Shown here: one piece after another, positions 13,259-22,601 of the stretch
Numbering within the stretch: the first letter of the stretch is position 1
Layout of the letters: every line of letters starts with the position of its first letter
Assembly (NCBI GenBank): GCA_025935735.1
Contig: JAICUS010000018.1
Coordinates: 1 to 24,201 of the forward strand
Direction of reading: 5' to 3'
DNA: 24,201 nt
Source: Solirubrobacteraceae bacterium
Lineage (GTDB): Bacteria > Actinomycetota > Thermoleophilia > Solirubrobacterales > Solirubrobacteraceae
The notes under the pieces: generated by a model
Databases searched by the model: none
The model's input: only the letters and a program-made list of their open reading frames with translations
Told to the model about the DNA's origin: nothing
Program-made: the position numbers and the translations under genes

Positions 13259-15307
13259 TTAGACGGGGTCCACGTCCACCGAGAAGCTCACGTCGCGGAA
13301 CGCGCGCTCGCGCGCGGCGGCCTCCACGGCCGCCCCGGTGGCGGCGACGGCCGCCGCGCGCTCGGTCGTCTTGAGCACGAGCTGGAAGCGGTCGCGGCCG
13401 CGCAGGCGGAACAGCGGCGCGGGCCCGAGGCGCTCGGTTCGCTCGCGCGCCGGGAGCGCCTCGGCGATGCGAGCGGCGGCGGCCCGGGCGGGCTCCGGGT
13501 CCTCGGCGCTGCACACGACGCGGATCAGGTCCGCGAACGGCGGGTAGCGCAGCGCGCGCCGGCGCTCGAGCTCGCCGCGCAGGAAGCCGTCGGCGTCGTG
13601 GCGGGCGGCCGCCTGGATCGACGGCGCGTCGGGCGTCATCGTCTGCACGAGCACGCGGCCGCCGCGCGGCCCGCGGCCGGCCCGGCCGGCGAGCTGGGCG
13701 ACGAGCGCGAACGTGCGCTCCTCCGCGCGGAAGTCCGGGAAGCGCAGCGTGGCGTCGGCGTCGAGCACGACGCCGAGCGTGACGTCCGGGAAGTCGTGGC
13801 CCTTGGCGACCATCTGCGTGCCCAGCAGCAGCCCGCGCGGCGCGGCGTGGAAGCGCGCGAGCAGCTCCGGGACGGCGTCCTTGGTCGCCGCGGTGTCGGC
13901 GTCCAGGCGGAACACCGGGGTGTCCAGGCCGGCGCGCAGCTCCGCCTCCATCCGCTCTGTGCCCGCGCCGTGGCGCGCGACGGCCAGCGAGCCGCAGGCG
14001 TCGCAGCGCTCGGGCACGCGCTCGCGGTGCCCGCAGTGGTGGCAGGCCAGCGCGCGCTCGGCCCGGTGGAGCACGAGCGCGACGTCGCAGTGCGGGCACT
14101 CCCAGGCCTTGCCGCAGGCGCGGCAGGTGAGGAAGTTCGACCAGCCGCGCCGGTTGAGCAGCACGATCGCCTTGCCGGCCGCCGCCAGCGCGCGGCGGGT
14201 CTCGGGGTGCAGCGGGTGGTTCGCGCCGCGCATGTCGAGCACGCGGACCGGCGGCAGCCCGCGGGTGGAGCCCACGCGCTCGGGCAGGCGCAGCCGGTCC
14301 ATGCCGTGGACGGTCTCCGGGCGGGGCGTGGCGGAGCCGGCGAGCAGCTGCGCGCCGGCGCGGCGGGCGCGCTCGGCGGCGACGTGGCGGGCGTCGTAGC
14401 GCGGGTCGCCCTCGTGCTTGTAGGAGCTGTCGTGCTCCTCGTCGACCACGACGAGGCCGAGGTCCGCGACCGGGGCGAAGACCGCGGAGCGCGGGCCGAC
14501 GGCGATCCGCGCCTCGCCGCTGCGCAGCCGGCGCCACTCGTCGTAGCGCTCGCCGTCGGAGAGCGCGGAGTGCAGCAGCGCGACCGTGTCGCCGAAGCGC
14601 GCCTGGAACCGGGCGACGGTCTGCGGCGTGAGCGCGATCTCAGGGACGAGCACGATGACGCCGCGCCCGCGGGCCAGCGCGGCCGCCGCGGCGCGCAGGT
14701 ACACCTCGGTCTTGCCGGAGCCGGTCACGCCGTGCAGCAGGTGGTCGCCGCCGGCCTCGATCGCGGCCAGCGCCGCGCGCTGGGCCTCCGTGGGCTCGAC
14801 GACACGGTCGGGCGCGGGGTTGCCGCGCGGGGCCCGCCGGCTCGCCCGCGGCGCGATCGTCACCATCCCGCGCGCCTCGAGCCGGCGCAGCGCCGGCAGG
14901 TCCGCGCCCGCCGGCCCGGGCAGGCGGGCGAGCAGCGCGCGCTGGCGGTCCGTGAGCCGGCCGTCTGCCCCGGTCGGCTCGGCCCACAGCGCGGTCTTGG
15001 TCCGGCCCGGCGGCGGCAGCACGAGGCTGAGCGCGCGCGCCGGCGTGGAGCAGTACTCGACCGCCATCCAGCGTGCGAGCTCGACCAGGTCCGCCGGCAC
15101 GGCGTCGTCGAGCACGGCCGTGGGCTCCGCCAGCCGGTCGTCGGGCAGCTCGCTCGTCTCGGCCAGCTCGACCACCACGCCGTCGAGCCGCTGGCGCCCG
15201 AACGGGATCCGGAGCACCGAGCCCACCCCCACGTCGCCGTCCACCCGGTAGTCGAACGGGCCGGACAGCCGGCGGGTGGTGGTGAGCGGCTCGACGCGGG
15301 CGATCAT
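13259..15307 (-). CDS. priA: Primosomal replication-restart protein PriA
   Basis: 682 residues from ATG 15307; the frame is open to 15457, but the extra 50 codons run through the divergent promoter region and lack similarity. PriA recognises abandoned forks and starts primosome assembly. An N-terminal DNA-binding domain (MIARVEPLTTTRRLSGPFDY) is followed by the helicase core: Walker A GVTGSGKT (193-200), VPEIALTPQT, DEEH box (289-292) with SSYKHEGDPRYDARHVA, and GSATP. The zinc-binding insert has C395/C398, C404/C407, C422/C425 and C435/C438. Later come GTQMVAKGHDFPDVTLG and QLAGRAGRGPRGGRVLVQT. Walker A and the DEEH box are intact, unlike some actinobacterial PriA proteins thought to lack helicase activity, so this one is predicted to be an active helicase. 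Confidence 0.97.
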   Translation of the reverse strand: MIARVEPLTTTRRLSGPFDYRVDGDVGVGSVLRIPFGRQRLDGVVVELAETSELPDDRLAEPTAVLDDAVPADLVELARWMAVEYCSTPARALSLVLPPPGRTKTALWAEPTGADGRLTDRQRALLARLPGPAGADLPALRRLEARGMVTIAPRASRRAPRGNPAPDRVVEPTEAQRAALAAIEAGGDHLLHGVTGSGKTEVYLRAAAAALARGRGVIVLVPEIALTPQTVARFQARFGDTVALLHSALSDGERYDEWRRLRSGEARIAVGPRSAVFAPVADLGLVVVDEEHDSSYKHEGDPRYDARHVAAERARRAGAQLLAGSATPRPETVHGMDRLRLPERVGSTRGLPPVRVLDMRGANHPLHPETRRALAAAGKAIVLLNRRGWSNFLTCRACGKAWECPHCDVALVLHRAERALACHHCGHRERVPERCDACGSLAVARHGAGTERMEAELRAGLDTPVFRLDADTAATKDAVPELLARFHAAPRGLLLGTQMVAKGHDFPDVTLGVVLDADATLRFPDFRAEERTFALVAQLAGRAGRGPRGGRVLVQTMTPDAPSIQAAARHDADGFLRGELERRRALRYPPFADLIRVVCSAEDPEPARAAAARIAEALPARERTERLGPAPLFRLRGRDRFQLVLKTTERAAAVAATGAAVEAAARERAFRDVSFSVDVDPV

Positions 15308-15437
15308 CGGGACTGCCGACGATAGGCGCCGGGGGTGACGACCTCGCCCCAGGAGAACGGTTTCGCCCTCCGGTCGCGGGCGCCGCCCCCGCGCCGGGCG
15401 CAGCCGCGCCGTCGAACCTCCGTGCGACGATACATCG
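15308..15437. promoter_or_regulatory. Divergent promoter region between priA and the methyltransferase gene
   Basis: 130 bp between divergent genes. On the minus strand TATCGT (15319-15324), a TANNNT-type -10 box, lies 11 nt before the priA ATG, and there is no Shine-Dalgarno, so priA may be (nearly) leaderless. On the plus strand GACGAT (15426-15431) is placed 6 nt before the GTG at 15438, again compatible with leaderless transcription. No -35 element is convincing. Confidence 0.3.
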
Positions 15438-16244
15438 GTGATCCTCGTCGGGGACAACCTGCCGCTGCTCCGCGACCTGCCGGACGGGCTCGCGCAGATG
15501 GTCTACGCCGACCCGCCGTTCAACACGGGCCGCACGCAGACCCGGCGCACGCTGGCCACCGTCGGCGCGGAAGCGAACGGCGACCGCACCGGCTTCGGCG
15601 GGCGCCGCTACGCCACGACGCTGCTCGCCGAGTCCTCCTACCGCGACGAGTTCGACGACTACCTGGGCTTCCTCGCGCCGCGGTTGGAGGAGGTCAAGCG
15701 CGTGCTGCACCCGACCGGGACGCTGTACCTGCACCTCGACTACCGCGAGGCGCACTACGTGAAGCTGCTGCTCGACGAGCTGTTCGGGCGCGGGTGCTTC
15801 CTCAATGAGCTGATCTGGGCCTACGACTACGGCGCCAAGCCGCGCCGGCGCTGGCCGCAGAAGCACGACACGATCCTCGTCTATGTCAAGGACCCCGACG
15901 CGTACTTCTTCGACGCCGACGGCGTCGACCGCGAGCCGTACATGGCCCCGGGCCTGGTCACCCCCGAGAAGGCCGAACGGGGCAAGCGGCCGGTGTCGGT
16001 GATCTGGCACACGATCGTCTCCCCCACCGGGCGCGAGAAGACCGGCTATCCGACGCAGAAGCCCGAGGGGCTGCTCAGGCGCTTCGTCCAGGCCTCCAGC
16101 CGTGAGGGCGACCTGTGCCTGGACCCATTCGCCGGCTCGGGCACGCTGGGCGCCGTCGCCCGCAAGCTCGGCCGCCGCTACCTGCTGATCGACGAGAGCC
16201 CCGAGGCCGGCCGGGTGATGCGGGAGCGCCTCGGCCATGCCTGA
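15438..16244 (+). CDS. Orphan beta-class DNA (adenine-N6 or cytosine-N4) methyltransferase
   Basis: 268 residues from GTG 15438. The catalytic motif ADPPFNTG (DPPF, 25-28) comes first and the SAM-binding DPFAGSGTLGAVARKLGRRY (229-248) near the C-terminus. That order is the beta class of amino-methyltransferases (HinfI/CcrM-like), acting on adenine N6 or cytosine N4. GYPTQKPEGLLRRFVQASS, the usual motif X, precedes the SAM motif. The central target-recognition part is short, and there is no C-terminal DNA-binding extension as in CcrM. No restriction enzyme, specificity subunit or helicase gene is adjacent, so it is an orphan. Its last 8 nt overlap galK, an odd pairing. Target sequence unknown. 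Confidence 0.9.
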   Translation: MILVGDNLPLLRDLPDGLAQMVYADPPFNTGRTQTRRTLATVGAEANGDRTGFGGRRYATTLLAESSYRDEFDDYLGFLAPRLEEVKRVLHPTGTLYLHLDYREAHYVKLLLDELFGRGCFLNELIWAYDYGAKPRRRWPQKHDTILVYVKDPDAYFFDADGVDREPYMAPGLVTPEKAERGKRPVSVIWHTIVSPTGREKTGYPTQKPEGLLRRFVQASSREGDLCLDPFAGSGTLGAVARKLGRRYLLIDESPEAGRVMRERLGHA

Positions 16245-17268
16245 CCGGGTCGCCGCCCGCGGGCCCGGCCGGGTGAACCTGATCGGCGAGCACACCGACT
16301 ACAACGCCGGGCTGGCGATGCCGTTCGCGATCGAGCGCGGCGTCACGGTCACCGCCACCGCCCGCGACGACGGGCGGATCGCAGCCCGCGCGCTCGACCT
16401 CGGCGAGTCGGACGAGTTCCCGCTCGGCAACGAGGAGCACGGCGAGGGCTGGCGGGCGTTCGTGCGCGGCACGGTCGGGGAGCTGCGCGCCGCCGGCTAC
16501 GAGCTGCGCCCGGCCACGGTGGAGATCACCGGCGACGTGCCGCTGGGCAGCGGGCTGTCCTCCTCGGCGGCGATCTCCACCGCGCTCTCCCTCGCCCTGC
16601 TCGCGCTGGCCGGGCAGCGCCCGCCGGACGACCTGCGCGAGCTGGCCAAGCTCTGCTCGCGCGTGGAGAACGACTGGGTGGGCGCCCAGACCGGTCTGCT
16701 CGACCAGTTCGCCGCGCTGCTCTCCGAGCCCGGCCATGCGCTGCGCATCGACTTCCGCAGCCTCGACGTGCGGGCCGTGCCGCTCGACCTGGGCGAGTGG
16801 CGCCTGGTCACCGTCGACTCGGGCGCCACGCACTCGCACGCCGGCTCGGGCTACAACGAGCGCCGCGCAGAGTGCGAGGCGGCCGCCGAGGCGCTGGGCG
16901 TCGAGTCGCTGCGCGACGCCACCGAGCAGGACCTCGAGCGCCTCGACGGCGCGCTGCGCAGGCGCGCCCGCCACATCCTCACCGAGAACGCCCGCGTGGA
17001 CGCCATGGCCGAGGCCCTGCACGCGCACGACCTCCAGATGGCCGGCCGCCTGCTCGACGAGTCCCACGCCAGCCTGCGCGACGACTACGAGTCCTCGGTG
17101 CCCGAGGTCGAGGCGACCGTCGACGCGCTCAAGGCGGCCGGAGCGGCCGGCGCCCGCATGGTCGGCGGCGGCTTCGGCGGCTCGGTGCTCGCGCTGCTCG
17201 CGCCCGGCGTCAGCGCGCCCGAGGGCGCGCTGCAGGTGTCTCCGGGGCCGTCAGCCCGCCTGCTTTGA
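16237..17268 (+). CDS. galK: Galactokinase
   Basis: 343 residues from ATG 16237, slightly short of the usual 350-390. It is a GHMP kinase phosphorylating alpha-D-galactose to galactose 1-phosphate (Leloir pathway). Hallmarks: galactokinase signature GRVNLIGEHTDYNAG (11-25), GHMP ATP loop VPLGSGLSSSAA (101-112), the catalytic Asp region GAQTGLLDQFAAL, and C-terminal GARMVGGGFGGSVLAL (305-320). The start overlaps the methyltransferase stop by 8 nt. The 3' end overlaps by 18 nt the convergent small membrane-protein gene, whose partner is an SGLT-type sugar symporter; transport plus kinase suggests galactose uptake. galT and galE are not in the window. A paralogous GHMP kinase specificity is possible but the signature favours GalK. 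Confidence 0.93.
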   Translation: MPDRVAARGPGRVNLIGEHTDYNAGLAMPFAIERGVTVTATARDDGRIAARALDLGESDEFPLGNEEHGEGWRAFVRGTVGELRAAGYELRPATVEITGDVPLGSGLSSSAAISTALSLALLALAGQRPPDDLRELAKLCSRVENDWVGAQTGLLDQFAALLSEPGHALRIDFRSLDVRAVPLDLGEWRLVTVDSGATHSHAGSGYNERRAECEAAAEALGVESLRDATEQDLERLDGALRRRARHILTENARVDAMAEALHAHDLQMAGRLLDESHASLRDDYESSVPEVEATVDALKAAGAAGARMVGGGFGGSVLALLAPGVSAPEGALQVSPGPSARLL

Positions 17269-17580
17269 GGAGGACTTCGCCTCCTCCTCGCGCAACTGGG
17301 CGCCGAGCGGCCGGGTGAACGCCCAGATGAGGAACAGTGAGCCCAGGATGAGCATCCCCAGCCCGGCCCACAGGTTGATGTGCACGCCGGCCGCCTTGCG
17401 GATCTCGGCCTCGCCGTCGGTCAGCCCGACGATGGTCAGCACGATCCCGTAGAGGACGAACAGCCCGCCGATGATGCGGCGCAGGTCGAACAGGTTGGCC
17501 GCGCGCTCGACGTCGGCGTCGCCCTGGTGGGCCTCCTTCTCGGCCTGCTCGGACTCTCGGATCAGGGGGTCTTCAGCCAT
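17251..17580 (-). CDS. Small two-helix membrane protein paired with the sodium/sugar symporter
   Basis: 109 residues from ATG 17580. A charged N-terminal stretch (MAEDPLIRESEQAEKEAHQG) and DLRRIIGG lead into two predicted transmembrane helices (about 36-54, GLFVLYGIVLTIVGL, and 70-90, LWAGLGMLILGSLFLIWAF), with a Lys/Glu-rich C-terminal tail. I recognise no catalytic motif and no named family. It starts 9 nt after the stop of the SSS symporter, so the two are co-transcribed; small membrane partners are known for some other SSS transporters, and an accessory role is inferred. Its 3' end overlaps galK on the opposite strand by 18 bp. Confidence 0.85.
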   Translation of the reverse strand: MAEDPLIRESEQAEKEAHQGDADVERAANLFDLRRIIGGLFVLYGIVLTIVGLTDGEAEIRKAAGVHINLWAGLGMLILGSLFLIWAFTRPLGAQLREEEAKSSSKQAG

Positions 17581-17589
17581 CTCGCCTCC

Positions 17590-19245
17590 CTAGAAGAAGA
17601 TGATGCAGAGGACGATCGCGATGGCCAGGGCGCCGAAGCCGAGCAGGTTCGGGTTGCGGTACCAGACCTTGTCCTCGGGCGGCACCTCCTCGTCGACGAC
17701 CGCCATGCCGTGGACCAGGCCCTTGAGCTCCTCCACGGGTTTCGGCCGGGTGAACATGCTCACCAGCACCGCCACGCCGCCGCCGACCACGAACGAGAGC
17801 CCGGACCCGATCATCGACTCACTGAGGTCCGAGCCGAACGACCACAGGCCGAGGAACTTGTAGCCCACCCAGGTGATCAGCGCCGTCAGCGTGCCCAGCA
17901 GCAGGCTCCAGAAGCCCGCCGACGGCGTCATCCGCTTCCAGAACATGCCGATGATGAACGTGGCGAACAGCGGCGAGTTGAAGATCGAGAACAGCGCCTG
18001 GATGTAGTTCATCAGGTTCGAGTAGCCCGACGCGATCAGCGCGGTGGCGATCGAGATGACGATCGCCGCCACGGTGGCGACGCGCCCGAACCACACGTAG
18101 TGCTCGTCCGGCTCGTCCGGCTTGAAGTACGGCTCGTAGAGGTCGGTGGTGACGACCGTGTTGAACGCGCTCACGTTGGCCGCCACGCCGGCCATGAACG
18201 AGGCCAGCAGGCCGGTCAGCGCGAGCCCCAGCATCCCGTTGGGCAGGTACTTGTTCATCAGCAGCGGGATGACGTTGTTGTATTGCAGCTGGCCGGTGGT
18301 CCCGCCCAGGTGCGGGATCTGGACCAGCGCGATCATGCCCGGGATGACCACGAGCGCGGGGATGAACAGCTTCGGGTAGGCGCCGATCAGCGGCGTGCGC
18401 TTGCCGGCGGAGAGGTTGCGGGCCGACAGCGCGCGCTGGACCTCGGCGAAGTTCGTCGTCCAGTAGCCGAACGAGAGCACGAACCCGAGGCCGAAGATGA
18501 TCCCGATCCACGACGCGCCGATCGGGTTGGTCACGTGGCCCGGCGCCGTGCCCTGCAGCACGTGCAGGCCCGCCTCGCCCACCTTGGTGTGCTTGAACTT
18601 GTCGGTCAGCCCGCCCCAGCCGCCGATGCTGTGCAGCGACACGATGACCAGCGGGATGAGCGCGGCCAGGATGACCCAGAACTGCAGGACCTCGTTGTAG
18701 ATCGCGCTCGACAGGCCGCCGAGCGTGATGTAGGCCAGCACCACCGCCGCGGCGACGACGATGCCGACGATGATCGGCCAGCCGAGCAGGAAGTTCAGGA
18801 CCAGTGCGAGCGCGTACAGGTTCACGCCGGCGATCAGGACCGTCGCCACCGCGAACAGCAGGCTGTTGAGCACGTGCGAGGAGTTGTTGAAGCGCAGCCG
18901 CAGGTACTCCGGGACCGAGCGGACCTTCGAGCCGTAGTAGAACGGCATCATCACCAGGCCGAGGAAGACCATGGCCGGGATCGCCCCCACCCAGTAGTAG
19001 TTGGCGGTGGCGACGCCGTACTGGGCGCCGTTGGCCGACTGGCCGAGGATCTCGGTGGCGCCCAGGTTGGCCGAGATGAAGGCCAGGCCGGTGATCCAGG
19101 CGGGCAGCGAGCGGCCCGACAGGAAGTAGTCGAGGCTCGTCTTGATGTACCGCTTGGCCACGATCCCGATGCCGAGGACCACGACGAAGTAGACGACCAC
19201 GATCGCGTAGTCGAGAAGGTTCGTGTCAAGCCGGACCTGGTTCAT
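17590..19245 (-). CDS. Sodium:solute symporter, SGLT-like (probable monosaccharide transporter)
   Basis: 551 residues from ATG 19245, with GGGAGG about 6 nt upstream. It has about 14 hydrophobic segments, the first at about 11-30 and the last at the extreme C-terminus (LGFGALAIAIVLCIIFF). SSS hallmarks include SGRSLPAWITGLAFISANLG (43-62), the stretch FGYWTTNFAEVQRALSARN (259-277), which resembles the animal and Vibrio SGLT region around WxTDQxxxQRxLxAKN, and SAFNTVVTTDLYEPY (359-373), the SGLT-type equivalent of SxFNSxSTxxTxDIY near the sodium site. These resemble sugar-transporting SGLT members more than PutP or acetate carriers. With galK converging from the other side, Na+-coupled galactose or glucose import is the best guess; substrate is inference. 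Confidence 0.9.
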   Translation of the reverse strand: MNQVRLDTNLLDYAIVVVYFVVVLGIGIVAKRYIKTSLDYFLSGRSLPAWITGLAFISANLGATEILGQSANGAQYGVATANYYWVGAIPAMVFLGLVMMPFYYGSKVRSVPEYLRLRFNNSSHVLNSLLFAVATVLIAGVNLYALALVLNFLLGWPIIVGIVVAAAVVLAYITLGGLSSAIYNEVLQFWVILAALIPLVIVSLHSIGGWGGLTDKFKHTKVGEAGLHVLQGTAPGHVTNPIGASWIGIIFGLGFVLSFGYWTTNFAEVQRALSARNLSAGKRTPLIGAYPKLFIPALVVIPGMIALVQIPHLGGTTGQLQYNNVIPLLMNKYLPNGMLGLALTGLLASFMAGVAANVSAFNTVVTTDLYEPYFKPDEPDEHYVWFGRVATVAAIVISIATALIASGYSNLMNYIQALFSIFNSPLFATFIIGMFWKRMTPSAGFWSLLLGTLTALITWVGYKFLGLWSFGSDLSESMIGSGLSFVVGGGVAVLVSMFTRPKPVEELKGLVHGMAVVDEEVPPEDKVWYRNPNLLGFGALAIAIVLCIIFF

Positions 19246-19296
19246 GGGGCCTCCCTCGGGAAGCCCACATACCCGGTTTTCGCCCTCCGTGCTCGC

Positions 19297-19331
19297 AAGC
19301 TCGCAACGTCGGGCGACGTTACGGCGAGCTT
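19297..19331 (-). terminator. Hairpin directly after metK
   Basis: AAGCTCGC (19297-19304) pairs with GCGAGCTT (19324-19331), and inside it AACGTC (19305-19310) pairs with GACGTT (19315-19320) around a GGGC loop; a 3-nt ACG bulge separates the two stems. It begins at the base after the metK stop codon, as expected for its terminator, and lies about 50 bp before the symporter gene. Confidence 0.6.
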
Positions 19332-20555
<1,224 letters not shown>

Positions 20556-20577
20556 CGGGGCGAAAGCCTAGCGGGCA

Positions 20578-21939
20578 TCAGCGGTTATCCCTGGACCTTT
20601 GGCGGGACTTGCGCTCGGCGAAGTCGATGATCACCGGGACGCCGTCGAGGCCGTAGCGCTCGCGCAGCCGGTTCTCCACGAAGTACGCGTAGTCGCGGGT
20701 GACGCGCTGGCGCGAGTTGACCTGGATGGAGAACCGCGGCGGCCGCGTGCCGATCTGGGCGATGTAGAGCAGCTTGAGCCGGTGGCCCTGCTTGGCCGGC
20801 GGCTGGCGGGCGGCGACCACGTCGGCCAGGAAGCGGTTGAGCTCCGGCGTCGGGACGCGGTGGCGGGCGCGGTCGGCGATCGCCAGCGACTCCTGCAGCA
20901 GCCGCTGGATGTGGCGGCCGGTCTTGGCCGACGCCGTGAGGACCTTCGGGCGCAGGCGCAGCTTCTGGTTGACGCGGGCGCGCTCGCGGTCGAGCTCCTG
21001 CGCCCCCACGCCCCCGCCCGGGCCGAGCGGGTCGCCGGCGCCGCCGGTCAGGTCCCACTTGTTGAGCACGAGCGCCGTGGCGCAGCCGGACTTCATCGCC
21101 AGCTCGGCCACCCGCAGGTCCTGCGCGGTGACGCCGTCCTGCGCGTCGCAGACCACGAGCGCCACGTCGGCGCGCTCGGCCGCGCGCTGGGAGCGCAGCG
21201 CGGTGTAGTACTCGACCGACTCGCGGACCTTGGCCGCGCGGCGGATGCCCGCCGTGTCGACGAGCAGCAGCCGCCGGCCGTCGACCTCGATCGGCGTGTC
21301 GATGGCGTCGCGCGTCGTGCCCGCGACCTCGGACACGATCACCCGCTCGCGGCCCAGGAACGCGTTGACCAGCGACGACTTGCCGACGTTCGGCCGGCCG
21401 ATCACCGCCAGCCGGACGAGGTCCTCGTCCTCCTCGGGCGCCGCGCCGCCGTCGGGCAGCAGCTCGACGAGCCGGTCGAGCAGGTCGCCCGTGCCCAGGC
21501 CCTGCGCGGCGGATACGGCCAGCGGCTCGCCCAGCCCGAGGCCGTGGAAGTCGTGGGCCAGCGGCAGGTCCGCCGGCCCGTCGATCTTGTTCGCCGCCAC
21601 GACGACGGGGAGCGAGCCGCGGCGCAGGATGTCGGCGATCTCCTCGTCGCCCGGCCGCAGCCCCGCGCGCGCGTCGACCACCAGCAGCGCCACCTGCGCG
21701 TCGGCCAGCGCGGCGCGCGCCTGGTCCTGGATGGAGACGGCCAGCGGGTCCTCGTCGTCGAGGTCGACGCCGCCGGTGTCGATCAGCGTGAAGTGGCGGC
21801 CGTTCCAGTCGGTGGCCAGCTCCTTGCGGTCGCGCGTGACCCCCGGCCGCTCGTGGACGACCGCCTCGCGGCTCTGGGTGAGCCGGTTGACCAGCGACGA
21901 CTTGCCGACGTTCGGGTAGCCGACGACCGCGACCTTCAT
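20578..21939 (-). CDS. der: Ribosome-assembly GTPase Der (EngA)
   Basis: 453 residues from ATG 21939. It is a tandem two-GTPase protein needed for 50S subunit maturation. G domain one: GYPNVGKSS (7-15), DTGG (54-57), NKID (117-120). G domain two: GRPNVGKSS (181-189), DTAG (228-231), NKWD (293-296). A KH-like RNA-binding domain follows (about 360-445: [40 protein letters not shown]). An acidic linker (about 165-175) joins the GTPases. A Gly/Pro-rich insert [14 protein letters not shown] (299-312) after NKWD is longer than usual. Its ATG overlaps the cmk stop as ATGA, the typical cmk-der coupling of actinobacteria. Confidence 0.98.
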   Translation of the reverse strand: MKVAVVGYPNVGKSSLVNRLTQSREAVVHERPGVTRDRKELATDWNGRHFTLIDTGGVDLDDEDPLAVSIQDQARAALADAQVALLVVDARAGLRPGDEEIADILRRGSLPVVVAANKIDGPADLPLAHDFHGLGLGEPLAVSAAQGLGTGDLLDRLVELLPDGGAAPEEDEDLVRLAVIGRPNVGKSSLVNAFLGRERVIVSEVAGTTRDAIDTPIEVDGRRLLLVDTAGIRRAAKVRESVEYYTALRSQRAAERADVALVVCDAQDGVTAQDLRVAELAMKSGCATALVLNKWDLTGGAGDPLGPGGGVGAQELDRERARVNQKLRLRPKVLTASAKTGRHIQRLLQESLAIADRARHRVPTPELNRFLADVVAARQPPAKQGHRLKLLYIAQIGTRPPRFSIQVNSRQRVTRDYAYFVENRLRERYGLDGVPVIIDFAERKSRQRSRDNR

Positions 21940-22559
21940 GCGCCGATCTCCTTGGCCTCGGTCGCCAGCACGACGATCTGGTCGACCACCTCGTCGAGCG
22001 TGAGGCCGGTGGTGTCGACCGGGGTGGCGTCGGGCGCGGGCTGATGGATCGAGCGGCCCTCGGTCGCGTCGCGCGCGTCGCGCTCGCGCTGGCGGACGAG
22101 CTCGGTCTCCCGGTCGTGGCCGGTCTGCGCGGCGCGGCGGCGGGCGCGCTCCTCGGGGCTGGCGAAGAGGAACACCTTCACGGGCGCGTCGGGGGCGACC
22201 ACGGTGGCGATGTCGCGGCCCTCGGCCACCCAGTCGCCCTCGGCCATGATCGCCTGCTGTTGGGCGACGAGCGCGGCGCGGACGCCGGGGTCCGCCGCGA
22301 CCTTGGAGGCCGCCTCGGACACCGCGGGCGTGCGGATCGCCCGCGTGACGTCGCGCCCGTCGATCGTGATCGTCTCGCCGATCTGCAGCTCCAGGCGCCG
22401 GGCCAGCTCCGCCGCGGGCTCGCCGGTCTCCAGCGTGGCCAGCCCGACGCAGCGGTACATCGCCCCGGTGTCGAGGAACGTGAAGCCGAGCCGCGCCGCG
22501 ACGGCGCGGGCGACGGTTGACTTGCCGGCCCCCGCGGGCCCGTCGATGGCTATGACCAT
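21936..22559 (-). CDS. cmk: Cytidylate kinase
   Basis: 207 residues from ATG 22559; upstream in-frame codons lie antisense to the divergent aminotransferase and are rejected. GAGGG sits 4-5 nt before the ATG. It phosphorylates (d)CMP to (d)CDP using ATP. Motifs: P-loop GPAGAGKST (7-15), [11 protein letters not shown] (30-40), the CMP-binding [32 protein letters not shown], and the Arg-rich lid ([15 protein letters not shown]). Length is slightly below the usual 220-230, without missing motifs. It heads the cmk-der-metK group; a TATCGT box 9 nt upstream of the ATG may be its -10. Confidence 0.97.
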   Translation of the reverse strand: MVIAIDGPAGAGKSTVARAVAARLGFTFLDTGAMYRCVGLATLETGEPAAELARRLELQIGETITIDGRDVTRAIRTPAVSEAASKVAADPGVRAALVAQQQAIMAEGDWVAEGRDIATVVAPDAPVKVFLFASPEERARRRAAQTGHDRETELVRQRERDARDATEGRSIHQPAPDATPVDTTGLTLDEVVDQIVVLATEAKEIGA

Positions 22560-22561
22560 TG

Positions 22562-22584
22562 CGCCCTCACGATAGATGAGGGCG
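22562..22584. promoter_or_regulatory. Inverted repeat in the cmk/aminotransferase divergent promoter
   Basis: CGCCCTCA (22562-22569) and TGAGGGCG (22577-22584) are perfect 8-bp arms around a 7-nt spacer. The left arm also forms the cmk Shine-Dalgarno and the spacer contains the TATCGT box for cmk. It may be an operator shared by both genes, or only the coincidence of a GAGGG on each strand. Confidence 0.35.
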
Positions 22585-22601
22585 TACGGCAAGCTGAGGG
22601 G

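Noticed and set aside
15308..15457. N-terminal extension of PriA
   Set aside because: The 50 extra codons cross the divergent promoter and the start of the methyltransferase; PriA similarity starts exactly at the ATG at 15307.
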